Shown here: positions 1-11,249 of the stretch, one piece after another
How the letters are laid out: each line of letters opens with the position of its first letter
How positions within the stretch are numbered: position 1 is the stretch's first letter
Origin: Erythroxylum novogranatense
Lineage: Eukaryota > Streptophyta > Magnoliopsida > Malpighiales > Erythroxylaceae
NCBI GenBank assembly: GCA_029891385.1
Contig: CM057230.1
Coordinates: 53,299,414-53,363,413, forward strand
Reading direction: 5' to 3'
DNA length: 64,000 nt
Position numbers and translations under genes: made by a program
Notes under the pieces: generated by a model
Told to the model about the DNA's origin: nothing
The model's database searches: none
Seen by the model: only the letters and a program-made list of their open reading frames with translations

Positions 1-1006
1 CTACTTTCCACTCAACATCACCTAGCCTTAAACCCATTTCTTCAAACCATATGAATCATCACTTTAATGCCTACATGAACCTAATACATGCACTAAACCT
101 TTTATTAATCACTCCTTACTATCATGGCATTTAATTCCATATGCAACATCATTTAAAGATCAAATCTTAAATGAATACATACCTAATTCAAAACCTCCTT
201 TCAAAGCTTCAATAACCACTTCTAACTTCCACACCAAAATACCAACCTCCCTTTCCTTCTCAAGTATACGCAATACTCATCATCTAGCTTTGATGAGAGT
301 AAGAGATAATAGCTTGAAGTTACAAGGAAGATGAGAGAAAGGCAAAATTTTCGATGGTTGAAATGAAGAGTGTGCTTCGGATGAGTTTAAAACCAAAGGT
401 ACAAAATGCATCTTTCCTTTCTTTAAACAAGCCAAAACCGAGGAAATGGAGAGGAAGCTTTACATGGAACTTTTTAGTGGCAATTTCTCATTGGTCCATG
501 GAACTTTTTAGTGGCAATTTCTCATTGGTCCACATTTATAAGAAAAGTCAACATATTATTTCTTTAATTCAGATCAAAATTTTACTCCATTTAACTCCAG
601 TGACCCTACTTTCAGTCCCAAAATAAAATACCCAATATTACAGTACCAGTGGGTAGCGATTTTTGCTACCGAAAATCGACCGATTCGCCAATTGGCGATT
701 TTTCCGGTCCAAGAATTGTCTCCGGAAAAATCCAGAAAAATTCCTAAAAATCCCTAAAAATGTAAAACAATTTATGGTGCAGTCCAAATAATTTTTCAAA
801 CTCAATTACTCCATTAATTTCACACAGAAGTTCAATTTAAAACCTAAGCCGGAAAATGTCATGAATGCATGTATACTATGTGCATGTGCAACCAATCAGT
901 AATTATAGAGGCTATATGCTGTATGCGCATGCCGAGATATAATTTAATATCCCGAACCCGTCCCAATTACCAAAATAACCTTTCCTCTAGGAGGTGGGAT
1001 GTTACA
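1..1006 (-). mobile_element. LTR end of an unidentified retrotransposon (element G)
   Basis: Read on the minus strand, the segment begins TGTAACATCCCACC at 1006, a typical plant LTR start (TG, then a pyrimidine-rich CATCCC box), and continues past the left window edge. Immediately to its right the sequence changes to a copia leader that is recognisable in three other copies in this window, so 1006/1007 is a real junction. No coding domain is visible in these 1006 bases; the short open frames look like chance. Gypsy complex B also starts TGTAACATCCCG, so a related gypsy family is likely, but the rest of the sequence is not alike. Solo LTR and complete element cannot be told apart. Confidence 0.55.
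464..531. repeat. Tandem duplication, 2 x 34 bp
   Basis: Two adjacent copies of a 34-bp unit beginning ATGGAACTTTTTAGTGGC (464-497 and 498-531) are identical by eye. It lies inside the LTR of element G and looks like a recent local slippage duplication. Confidence 0.9.
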
Positions 1007-1081
1007 TAAATAGATTGCCAACCCATGCATCCAATATATAGGAACCAAAATCAAGCATTAGAAACTGGCTCTGATACCAAT
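1007..1081 (-). mobile_element. Copia unit 0: leader scrap with primer binding site
   Basis: About 60 bases match the 5' leader next to the PBS of the three other copia units (compare 39600-39668, 46975-47039 and 54351-54415). The minus-strand primer site TGGTATCAGAGCC, complementary to initiator tRNA-Met, lies at 1067-1079 directly beside LTR-a. LTR-a is therefore the 5' LTR of another unit whose body is cut off at 1007 by element G. This makes a fourth, nearly lost unit of the tandem copia array. Confidence 0.8.
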
Positions 1082-2820
1082 TGTTGGATCAGAAAAAGAA
1101 AACATACTTTGTTTAGAAAAACGATAGATTTCAAAACTTTTAAGAAATCATTACTTGCAGCGGAAGCAAGAAATCCAAATCAACATGCCAATCCATACAT
1201 GATATGGTATAAGGATAATAAAATATAAACAAGATCGAGTATTACCGATTCTTCGCATGACTTTAAATCCTCATTGCTATCCTCTCCTTCTTCGTGTATC
1301 CAAATCCTTTTCCTTTGACACTTTTCCTTTAGCCATCTACTTTCTCCTTATTGTAGTATCCTCAAGCAATTAGATTTACCACCTGTTCTTCAAGGACAAT
1401 TAGGTTAACAAAATCCTTTGGTGGGAAAGGAGAAGAAATGTTTGGAGGAGATTTTCTTAGAAGAAGAAGAAGCAAAATTGAAACTCTTTCAATTGGTATT
1501 TTCGATTCTCTCTTTCATGAAAGGAGAGAAGGTGTAAAGAACATGCAAGAACTCTTTCTTGCCTACCAATTTTGTATATGCATGGATGGAAGAAGAGAGA
1601 GGCATCAAATGCATCACTTCTTTCATTAATCACTCATAAAATAGTCAATAAATGAGATTATCTTCATTTATCTTTATGATGGCTATTTGAAAAGACCATA
1701 GCCTAAAATTCAATACCCAATTTCGGTTTTGCCAAGAAGAAAGAAGGAAGATGGTCCATCTAATGTACATCTTTCATCTTTAATCTAATGAATGCAAATA
1801 GGTTACAAGCCAACATTAAAAGACAACCATTAAACTATTTAATGGTAAGTTCATAACTCTATTTAATGATGATTAACCATAACAAAGACCATCTTTATTT
1901 AGCATTTTAATGTCAAATGTGTGGTTACACATTTAACCTAGGAATAACCGAAATTGCTATCTTCTTCTTAAAAAAATTGTTTTAATATAATTAATCTAAT
2001 TAATTACATTAAACCAAAAACCAAGCCCATTAATAAATGTACATTTGGGCTTCTTTAATTAGACCAAGCCCAAGATTCAATTATGGGCTTCTAATTAACC
2101 TCCATTTATATTTCTTACTTAGCTTGATAACCTTCCTTAAAGCCAAGTGGGGAATCTTATTGGATTTTGATAATTTAAGCTCCAATAAGCCCAGAATTAA
2201 TTCAATCTCATTGGAAGTAATTCTAGCTTATTAACTAAATGCTATTCCACTAAAGACAATTAGTTGAACTCTTGAATTATTAAATATTATGAGAACATGT
2301 CCAATTGCAAACCCTATTTAGAACCTTATTATAGCCATCCGCATAACAAAGGGTAAAATTACCGTTTTACCTTATGTTGGTTTTTTCCTTCTAGATCTCT
2401 CATTTTACTTTATATGGTGATTAACACATAAGATCTCATCTCAGTGTTAAGACTTGATGGGTAACTAGTCCATCAAACTACCGGCGGCAGTTTAATCACC
2501 AAATCTCCTTAAAACATCTAGAAGAGATGATAACACTATAAACTCTTTATTTGAGTGAATGTTCCCTGATACATGTTTCAATTAATAATTCCAACATGCA
2601 GACACTGGATTAATACTCTTTAAAAATCCATTCCGAGCATATCAAATGAAACATGTATGAGTTCACCACTCATCAAGATTATGGTTCATAATAAGCGAAT
2701 GCTTAAGTTGTATGTTTTAAGATTAAAGTAATGGCCCACTTTATTCTTGAAAACATACTTGATTCCAGATTCATTTAATAGTGCCATTATTGATATTCAA
2801 CTACTATCATGATATGAAAC
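1082..2820 (-). mobile_element. Copia LTR-a, part 1
   Basis: Starts TGTTGGATCAG on the plus strand, like LTR-b, LTR-c and LTR-d, and follows them closely until GATATGAAAC at 2820, where gypsy element A begins. The remainder of the same LTR (TCATCATTCCC onward) resumes at 36604. Together the parts give about 2.08 kb, matching LTR-b (2089 bp) and LTR-c (2093 bp). A TATA-like CATATAAAG on the minus strand near 2410-2418 recurs in every LTR copy. Contains no gene. Confidence 0.92.
2816..2820. repeat. Target site duplication GAAAC (left), element A
   Basis: GAAAC precedes TGTTAGACCC at 2821 and is repeated at 36599-36603 directly after the other end of element A. The uninterrupted target in LTR-b reads GATATGAAACTCATCATT near 41414, so the empty site is known from a paralogue. 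Confidence 0.95.
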
Positions 2821-3070
2821 TGTTAGACCCCGAATATTTTTTTCTTTTGATGATTAAGCATGCATTGTTGATGATTATGAGTTTATGGTTTAGTTTGATT
2901 TAATTGGGCTTGATATTGATTAATTGGAGTATAATTGAGGTTTAATTAATAAATTAGAGGATTAAATTGTGTAAGGGTATTTCGTGAAGTTCACTTAAGT
3001 TGAATTGGAGTTAGGTTTGAAAGGAGGGGTAGGTTGGTCTTTGACCATCCCTAGGTTTTAAAAGACCTAG

Positions 3071-3079
3071 ATATAAAAG
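3071..3079 (+). promoter_or_regulatory. TATA box, element A 5' LTR
   Basis: ATATAAAAG followed by a purine-only stretch. The same box is at 34923-34931 in the other LTR. Position in U3 and conservation in both LTRs support a retrotransposon promoter; activity is unknown. Confidence 0.6.
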
Positions 3080-3460
3080 GAAAAGAAAAGAAGAAAGAAA
3101 ATAGAAATAGAAAGGAAAGAAGAAGAGGTTTTCGCTCGTGAGAGAAGAGAGGAAGAGAAGGATTCGCGACTTGCCGATTTCAAGGATTTAGTGCTTCATC
3201 GGTAAGTCTATGACCTTTCTATCTTATTTCTGAATGGATTAAGCATTGAGATTGTTGGGATTAAGAGAAAACGATGATTAGGGTTTTAGGATGAGAAATT
3301 GGGGAAAATCCTTAGATTGATGATTTTAGGACGAATTGGAAGCAGAGAATGGGTTAGAACTGTGGTAGAAGGTTGGATCTATGGCTTGGGAGTATTACAT
3401 CTGAGTTTGGAACGATTGGGAGTTAAAATCTGGAGATTTTGTGGTTCGGGAACGAAATCC

Positions 3461-3668
3461 CGATCCGCACGTCGCGACGTGCTCAAGAGCACGCCACAAG
3501 CGTCGAATTTCAGGCACGCCGCGTGCTCTTCGCGGCTTGCCATTGGGGACTCGCGTCATGGACGATGCGCATGCGTGCGCGACATGCGACATCTGGCGCC
3601 GCCGCGAGGCTTGGCCTTCGTCATGGCGACGCTGTCATGACGAAAGCAATGCCTTCGCCATGATTTAA
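3461..3668. repeat. CpG-rich palindrome block in LTR of A
   Basis: In an AT-rich LTR, this block is dense in CpG and inverted repeats. It holds a perfect 16-bp palindrome GCACGTCGCGACGTGC at 3467-3482, paired TTCGTCATG/CATGACGAA arms around 3617-3643, and TTCGCCATGATTTAA at 3654-3668. The 3' LTR has a shorter, differently arranged block (about 35310-35450), with TTCGCCGCGGCGAA at the place corresponding to 3654. Confidence 0.8.
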
Positions 3669-4774
3669 CTCCCCTTTTCCAGAAATTTGCTTATTTGATT
3701 TCCGAAGTTTTTTTTGATTAATTTTCTTTGATTATTATTTGATTTAAGACTTGGTTTAATATAGGCAACCAAGCAGATCAGTTTCCATCGCAAGTGGACG
3801 GTCATTAGTAGTCGGATTCTCGTGCGATTGATTAGGCAATTTCTTGACTATGCATGAGTATATGTTGTCTAATATGCATGTATAATGAATGATATGGATT
3901 TCTTATGCCATGAAATAAGCATGAATTATGATTCTGAGCATGTTATGTCTGGACCTCGGTCACGGCATTTTGATGAAATGATTATGAATATGAATATGTG
4001 CTTTGTTTGGGCGAGAGTGGAACCATTTCGTTAGTCACGCACGCCGACAAAAGCCTTCTCCCTGCCGCTTGCCAGGGCCTATGAGTCTCGAATGGACTCA
4101 TTTCGCTCAGGATGTAAACTTGGTTTCTTCCTTTTGTTTCGTGATGCAAACTTCGGTTTCTTCCTTTTGATTCCATGGACCCTCGAGCCATTGTTTTGTG
4201 CATTGCATATTTGAATTGCGCTGATGAAGCATATATCGTGACATGTGGTAAATTTTCATGTATTTCTTGATGTGCATGTGAACACTAGAACTGCTATAAG
4301 TATATTAGTATAATATATATTTATGCATATGCTTGATCTTTGTTCTAATTGCCGATGGCTATAATTATATTAGCCATCGAAATGTAGCTCAACCCATTAT
4401 CTTTCCCTCCTCGGTGCAACTCAAGACCTCGGTGATCCTCGCCAGACTTCAAGAACTCCATCAGAGTTAAAGACTATTTCATTAAGTTAGTATTTTAGTT
4501 GGCCCATCGAGTATGTTATCATGGAGCATATTTCTCGTATTTTGGATTTCCTTTAGATTTAGTATGGTGTTATGACAATACTTGTTGAATTTCATTTTTG
4601 GATTGATATGGCTTTTAGCCGGATTAAATGATTATGCGAATGATTTTGTTATAAATTGCATGTGCGAATCGATTGTTTGTGCAAATGTTGGGATTGGGTC
4701 CGACCGTTCGGGTCGCTTCGTTGAGGAGCAAATGAGGGTCGCCGATTCGGGTTACGGGCTCGGCCCAACATGTT

Positions 4775-4787
4775 TGGTATCAGAGCC
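4775..4787 (+). other. Primer binding site, element A (tRNA-Met)
   Basis: TGGTATCAGAGCC lies 4 bases after the LTR end CCCAACA. It is complementary to the 3' end of plant initiator tRNA-Met, the usual primer of chromoviruses. Confidence 0.9.
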
Positions 4788-4945
4788 TTAGGTTAGTGTG
4801 TCCTCGGCATAGAATGCATCGTAGGATGAATTGTGTGTTATGTGTTGCATTTAATTTATTGCATTAAGTTACATGCATAACATGCATACATATAGGGATT
4901 TCGATCGTATAGCTAATCCGTAATGTTTCCCTTTGAAGGATTACG

Positions 4946-5064
4946 ATGCCGCCTCGTAGAAGAACATGAGGAGTTCTGCAAGGATCAGTTGCACCTGACT
5001 CTCCGATTAGAGAGGAGAGAACCGATGAGTCAGTAGCCCCAGGGAATGTTGAGGCTTCTGTAGG
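4946..5064 (+). pseudogene. gag: Element A gag, N-terminal part
   Basis: The ATG at 4946 opens MPPRRRT, a typical chromovirus gag start, but the eighth codon is TGA. Readable gag-like sequence (acidic, rich in Ser, Glu and Pro) continues to 5064, where element C is inserted after GTTAG. The frame resumes at 14633. Gag forms the virus-like particle. The early stop alone would prevent a full product unless it is a consensus error. Confidence 0.7.
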
Positions 5065-5069
5065 GTTAG
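5065..5069. repeat. Target site duplication GTTAG (left), element C
   Basis: GTTAG precedes the C terminus TGATCGTCG at 5070 and recurs at 14628-14632 directly after CCAATCA. Confidence 0.93.
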
Positions 5070-6538
5070 TGATCGTCGGCTTATCGTTCAATATTAAAAT
5101 TGATCCTCGGAAACCGGTCAAATAAAATTTATACCAAGGATTGCAATACAGATGCAACCTCGGTCGACTCTCAAGGAACCAAAGTACTAACCGATCCTAG
5201 ACTAGCCTAATATTTGAATGATGCATGCAATTAAAGCAATAAAAGGGGTTTTGATTTGATTAATCTAAAATTAAACTAAACCAAAGCAAAGGTAAATATT
5301 TTGGGATTTTGAAAAGATAAGGCAATTGAAATTAATTAAGATTGAAAACAATTTACTAAAACTCTCCTAAAAATGTGGCTCGGTCATCATCGCTCAAATT
5401 AATGTCGGGTTTGAAATCCACTAAATTTCAAAGCTCAACCTTAATAACTCGTTAAGTCCAAAATTTAATTAATCAACTCGATTAACTAAATCTTGTTAAA
5501 ACCTTAGTGTATGGTATGAAATGATTCATGCAATAAATCAATCGATAATAACATAACCAACTTAACCAAACACAACTAGGCGATTAGGTTAATTAATGCA
5601 AAATCGATCGATATACATGAGACTTCATGTATTCAGCACAATATTCAACACAAACCAATCCATAACATAAATCAAAGTTTAACATCTTACTAAACTATAG
5701 CAAGATTCATTCGGTCATACAATGCAATCTCCAACTCTGAGTTGTTACAAAAATACTGACGTAAATCTAAAACTAAGATCGACACCCTCAAGCTCATGAA
5801 ACTCGCACCGTTGCTACATCTTCAGAGATCCGACGCCTTAGCCACGCATGACACGGGCAGACCCCATTACGGCTGGAAAATCTACTCGGTTCATGACTCC
5901 AACGATGAATGATGAATGTGGTGACGGCGGTGGAAGATGGGACAAAGAAACTAAAGTCGGACGTCAATCGGTGGTAGCGCGAATCGCAAAATAAAGAAAA
6001 CAAAACCTATTAAATCATGGAGAAGACGAAGAAGAGTGTTACCTCGGATTGCGGCCTTTCAATTTAACCTAAACGGAAGGTTTTATAGGAGCCGAAAGCG
6101 GGCTGGCCTCGAACAAAGGCGAAAATTTGCCATTTAAGGGTCGAGATCCGACATTCGTCATGATTTAATGAAAGAGGTTCGTCATGATTTAATACAAAAT
6201 GGTCACTGTCATGCGACTAATTAATTTATACCAAATTAATTTGTCACGATTTAATGGAGTGTTGGTTCGTCCCATTTAATGGATGGCTTCTCACGACGTG
6301 TTGACTTTCTCTTGTTGACTCCAATTGTTCCTACAAAATACAACATATTTGCAGATAATTGTCCCAATAAAAGTTATGCAGAAATTAATATCAAATCACA
6401 ACAAACTACTGACAATATGCAAATTATAAAAGATTGATATGAGGAACCAATTTAAGCACAAAATCATGAATTAGAGTCAACAAGTGCATAATTACTTAAG
6501 AAAACAGGCCAATTTATAGTATAAATTTGGTCCAATCA
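5070..6538 (-). mobile_element. 3' LTR of element C
   Basis: On the minus strand it begins TGATTGGACC (6538) and ends at 5070, 1469 bp. It pairs with 13166-14627. The homologous LTR of element E starts TGATTGAGCC at 63027 and shares the same internal landmarks. Palindromic TTCGTC modules lie around 6154-6290, upstream (in minus orientation) of the TATA box at 6081-6090. Confidence 0.93.
6081..6090 (-). promoter_or_regulatory. TATA box, element C 3' LTR
   Basis: TCCTATAAAA on the minus strand, matched by TATAAAACCT in the other C LTR (near 14171-14182) and ATATAAAAAC in E (63471). It lies downstream of the palindrome modules. Confidence 0.55.
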
Positions 6539-6552
6539 AATTCCCCACACTT
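6539..6552 (-). other. Polypurine tract, element C
   Basis: AAGTGTGGGGAATT on the minus strand abuts the 3' LTR start TGATTGG. It is the expected second-strand primer site. Near copies occur near 7728-7739 and 9930-9941. Confidence 0.85.
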
Positions 6553-7924
6553 AAACCTTTGTACTCTGAACAAAGCTTATAAGAGTCAAAAGGTACAAGA
6601 GTAAAAAAATTTCTGCCCATGCTCAAACAACAACCAAAATTGACTCAATCCACTTTATCGTAATTCTAACGCAGCAAATTGAAAGAGTGCTAATAAAACA
6701 AACATTGAAAGAATTAAAGCACAAGAGATTGAACAACGAGAGAATCACTCAGATATGGTGTTTACGCCGTCTCACTTGTATAGTAGGGATATTTTCTCTC
6801 AATCTGCTTAATACATCTCCTACCATAGCTTGTATCAATTTTATTTCTCCACTACAAGGACTATCAATTTGAAGATCAAGAGGTCTTTAAGGGTTGTAAT
6901 GAGCGGAAGGCTAGATGAATGGATGAAGTAAAAGAAAAATATATGAGCAAGCGCACTAAATGAGGAATTGATGTCAACAGCAAAACTAAAACACTACACT
7001 AAAATAAATTGAATACACACACTTTTTTTTTTGTTTTTAACTATCTCATTTTGAGATGCTAATCCCTTTTTGGGATGCAACACATTATGATCTCTTTTCG
7101 GGATACACAAGACTAACACTTTTCATTTTTCAACACTTTTTTTTTTAAACCAAACACAGACTACCGATATCATCTTAATATGTATGCAAATGCTCATAGC
7201 AAAAGGCTCAAGGGGCTAGCAAGAGGAAAAAAAGTGTTTAAGGGTTGGTGTTTGGGGAAAGAGCTGAAAGAAAGAACGCCTCTATCATATCCACAAAAAT
7301 CTAGTCCATCAAGCTTTGAGTAAAAATTGACACAAGTTCTAGAGAAGAATGGACTAAGCAGATGCACACACAAAAATATAGAAGAAAAATTTGGCTCGAA
7401 TATCCTTCCAACAAGGTTTTTGTCTCAATGATCAATCTCAAGTCTTAAAAACTTAAAATGCTACCTTGTTAGCATGCTCCCATTTACTTTGTTTTGAAAA
7501 CTTCAAAAGTTAAAATTTTACCAAAATCAATTATCGTTCAAGAATGGAGAGCATTTTCAAAACTCAAGTATCGCTTGAAACTTATAAGGGTTTTGCATGC
7601 AAGGCACAAAAGAACAAGTGCAGAAAATGTTTTGATTGAGTCCAAATTTATCAAGAAAAGCAACGGCCCACAAAATTATGCACAAATTTTAATAGGTGTA
7701 CAATGCAAAATATAAAAGGGAACGACATCCCCCACACTTAAACATGGCATTGTCCACAATGGCAAAGAAGGCACGTAATAGAAGCATGAAACAACTAGAA
7801 CACAAAGAGAACGGGATATATCATTAAGCTCAAAAGAAATGTACAAAAAGTAATAGGAGCCAAAGAACTAACTAAAATTACAACGAAGAAAAGAAAATAC
7901 AGGAAAAGAACAACGACAAAAGAA
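6553..7924 (-). other. Element C 3' non-coding region
   Basis: AT-rich sequence with no recognisable domain in any frame. It contains a second PPT-like box (minus strand GTTTAAGTGTGGGGG near 7728). Athila and Tat relatives often have long 3' untranslated regions of this kind. Confidence 0.6.
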
Positions 7925-9724
7925 ATGAAAAGAAACAGCCTTAAACTATTCTCGCAGGATCATCACGGGGCGGATCCGAGGGGCAGGCGTAAGAGCTGGG
8001 AGCGGAGGGGAATAGGCAGCCGAGGTGAGTCGCAATCATGGTCAGATCGAGCGATCGAACTCATGGTCGGCGGTCATCTGGCCTCGAAAGAAGTGAGCCG
8101 GCCTCAAGTCGAAAGACGCCCCGGCAGCAGAGCCACCTCAAGGAGCAGGGGGAATGAAGGTGGGAAGACACTGGGTAGGGATAGGAGGCGAGAGGAAACA
8201 GGAGGAAGGACGGAGGGGTGGGAGAAGGTGCTGGAGGGATCACAGAGGCGAGGAGGAGGTGAGGGAGAGGAAGGAGTTGTGGGGGGTCAAGGTGAGGCTT
8301 ACCAAACGGACGTAGATAAAAGGGAAGCAAAGCGAAAAGGTGAGATCGGATGATGCTCCGGACTCGATAGTCTTAACAGTCGGAAATAAGATGGGGAAAA
8401 AGGAGTTTGAGTTTGGGGTTAGTGGCGAGGACACACCATGGAGGGCGGAGGATATGGCGGAAGCTAGTCCATGTGGTGGCCACCATAAGCGATATATGTA
8501 CAGAGCCCTGCTCCTTTGGAATGTTGGTGAGGTGGAGTAGGTAAAATGTTGTTACATATAAATGTAACCATGGACGGCTTGTGGGAGGAGGTCGAACGCC
8601 GGATATAGCGCTGGGCCCCGGGTTGAAGCCACCGAGTACCCTCGTAGCGTAGAGTACGAATGACGCCATCCTGTGGGTATGCAACGATCATTTCGTAATA
8701 GTAACAACGAGGGACAACAGGAGGTGATAGTGCTTTTGATAATGGCGGATGTGAAAGCATTTGATAGAAACACCCCGAAATTAATTCCGTAGGTGTGAGT
8801 AACGGCATGGGTGTAGTAATGGCGCATAAAGGTAAGGTTGCCACCGGCCGAGGGTGGGCAAGGCCGGTCAACTCTAGTTGAAAGAGTTGACGACAAAAGG
8901 GTTAGATGGCCGAGTAAGAGGAATGGCTTTTACGTGAGTATGGTCTGCTCGCAACTCGCGTGGCTAATCGAACATACTCGGGATCTGTTAGGTGAGAGGA
9001 AAACGGAAGGTTGCGAGGAAGAGGAAAGGGTGTGATCGGAGGAAGAAGAGGATGGTCACGCTGCTCCACCGGTGGCTTGTTTCATTCTAGCATAATTCGC
9101 ACAAACAAACGTTAGAATAGGCATTAAACTAAGAAAATTATACGTAATCAAAGTTTGACCATTCACGCGACAAACAGAACGTCACGCAATGAGAAAAGTC
9201 CTCTTCCATTCGCCGCAGCCAATGGGTAATCGCCGCAATAATCGGGCATCTGTGAAACCCTAAGTTCGCCAAGGCGAGACATGAATGTAGCCGCGGCGAA
9301 TGGCGATTCTGATGACAATCGCGTGAACAAATGTTTGTTGTTTGCCTCAAATCTACGATTAATCAACGAAAATGGACAAGAGGAAGGAATAGGAACACTT
9401 ACGTAAGGGTGAAAACACAGCTGGAAGAAGATTGAGGAGATTGGGAGCTTCAAACAAAGATGGCAAAGAGAGGAGCGACGGCGGGCAAATAAGGCGGCAA
9501 ATAAATAAGGAGGAAAGGAGAAAGAAGAAGAAGAAAAGAAGAAGACGCGGAGACGAAAAGACGCGAGAGGAAAAAGACCAAAAGGGCCTCTGACAAAAGA
9601 GATGTCCAACGGTCCGTAGGGTAGAGATGTCCTTATTCGCCGCGACGAAGTAGTCGCTAGCCGCGGCGAACAAGCAGAAAAACCCTAGATTAGCCGCAGT
9701 GAACAACGATTCTCGCTGCGGCAA
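7925..9724 (-). other. Element C unassigned GC-rich region
   Basis: Overlapping open frames exist on both strands, but none matches a family I recognise. On the minus strand, frames of 103, 135, 114 and 148 residues overlap. One segment (8552-8896) faintly recalls the extra ORF found after pol in some Athila elements; this is weak. From about 9185 to 9725 the DNA contains repeated CpG boxes such as GCCGCGGCGAA and TTCGCCGCGACGAA. I would not call a gene here. Confidence 0.35.
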
Positions 9725-10238
9725 ACTACCCAGAACAGATTACATTAAGGATCCTACTCAGTTTACACAATCACTCAATTAATCAATGCACAATTCACCC
9801 AATCTCTTCAATCTAATCATGCTTCATTAAACTAGGAAGAACATAGAGCTAACAAAGGGGAATCAAATTATTCAAACGGAAAGGAAATCCTACCTACTAC
9901 AAATTATTCCTCTTCGGATGGGTTTCTCCCCACACTTAATCAACACATTCATGCAACACAACATTTCAAGTCAAATCAAATAATGTGCACAAATATATTG
10001 AAAATGCAGAAAAGAAACACCGGTGCTCACGGTGGATCTTGTAGCTCGGGATGGACGTGCGGTTGATATCCAAGCTCCATGTCAATAGCTTGGGTCCCGG
10101 GCGACTCCATGTCCATTCCCGTATCCGAATAAGCACCGCACTATCATCAAAATAGAAACCGCCTCCAAAGAAATCATTAGTGGTCGGGTTAGAGTTTCGC
10201 AAATTGTAACAAGCATCATCAATCACAACATCACATAT
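9725..10238 (-). other. Element C protease-3' region linker
   Basis: A minus-strand frame at 9966-10226 begins MIDDACYNL, which fits the linker that follows the protease in Athila/Tat polyproteins. It then loses similarity where reverse transcriptase should start. A PPT-like box (minus TTAAGTGTGGGGAG near 9930-9943) follows at once, so the pol region appears deleted or never present. Confidence 0.5.
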
Positions 10239-10710
10239 TCACCCCAAGCAAGGAGTAATCCTCGTTAGGTGCTTCATAGCTTCATACATGTTGAAGCTAA
10301 CGTGTTGATCACCAACCTCCATGGTGATCTTTCCTTCCTTCATGTTAATCATTGTGCTCGCAATCCGCAGGAAGGGTCGCCCAAGGATCGTAGAAGTGTC
10401 ATGTACCACTTCGTAGGTCATGTCTAACACGTAAAAATCCGCAGAAACACTAAGTCTTTAACCCGGACCGTAATGTCTTCAATAATTCCCACGGATGCCT
10501 AAATGACCTATCGCCTAACCGGAGAATAACAGATGTGGGCTTAATACTCTTCACCCCAAAGCCTTATATACCGACTCAGCATCACATTTATCGCTGCCCT
10601 AGATCTAGCAAAGCTCTACCTATGGTCACTTTTCCTAAGGTGCAAGGGATGGTAAAAGATCCAGATCCCGACATTTTATCGGTATCTCGCGGCTTAAACA
10701 AGGTGACACA
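10239..10710 (-). pseudogene. Element C aspartic protease
   Basis: Frames read in minus direction show the Athila/Tat protease layout. A SFTIPCTLG-like strand comes first, then the active-site region LLDLG (near 10600, followed by a frameshift before INVM), then a C-terminal block with ILGRPFL (ORF 10239-10430). The enzyme would cleave Gag polyprotein. Frames are broken several times, so no working enzyme is expected. Confidence 0.65.
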
Positions 10711-11249
10711 TTTGAGCTCACTTGCACCCTCTCATTCGCCTAAACTTTTTCTTATTTGTACACGATCCTTCAAATATTTAGCGAGGTCGAACTCGCTTAA
10801 CCAAGTCAAGTAAAGGGACATTCACTTCCACTTTCCCAAACAGATCAATGATATCCTTCTCATGTTGTTTCTCTTTAAACGCTTACTCATCATATACTAA
10901 TTAGGAAACCAAGTTCATGAATATTTACCTCTTCACCTTTACCGCTTGCTTGCTTGACTCTCCATCCTTTGCTTGATCGTTGGAACTCTCTAAAGTAGTT
11001 CCCTTGTTCTTTGAGGCTTGCTTCCTTTCTCTCGAAGCTCTTCTTCGCGATCACTCTCGATCGCATGTACTTGCTTCTCTCTCACTTGAGGCGATCTTCA
11101 ACCTCAATTTCCTCGCATTCTTCTTCTTCAGAATGTCGAAATGCACTTTCTTTCCACTCTCAACTCAATTGCATTTAAACTCTTCGGGTTTATTACCGTG
11201 TTGGAGGAATGGTTCCGCTTACTCTAGCTTGGTTGTCACTCAAATTATT

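Larger units (their letters stand above)
2821..4770 (+). mobile_element. 5' LTR of element A
   Basis: Begins TGTTAGACCCCG and ends CCCAACA (1950 bp). The partner is at 34679-36598. The two align along their whole length except for a divergent CpG-rich block. A TATA box lies 250 bp from the start, followed by a purine-rich GAAAAGAAAAG tract. Near 4384-4425 a pyrimidine stretch followed by a CAGGT-like site (clear in the 3' copy) resembles a splice acceptor. A 33-bp direct repeat (GATG[T/C]AAACTT then TTTCTTCCTTTTG) occupies about 4110-4175. Confidence 0.93.

Noticed and set aside
3299..3668. Arg-rich frames in the LTR of A
   Set aside because: CpG-rich palindrome block with open frames on both strands; the block differs between the two LTRs and does not keep frame.
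7925..8353. 142-codon Arg/Gly-rich plus-strand frame
   Set aside because: Lies antisense to element C, has biased composition and no recognised motif; other frames of the same stretch are also open.
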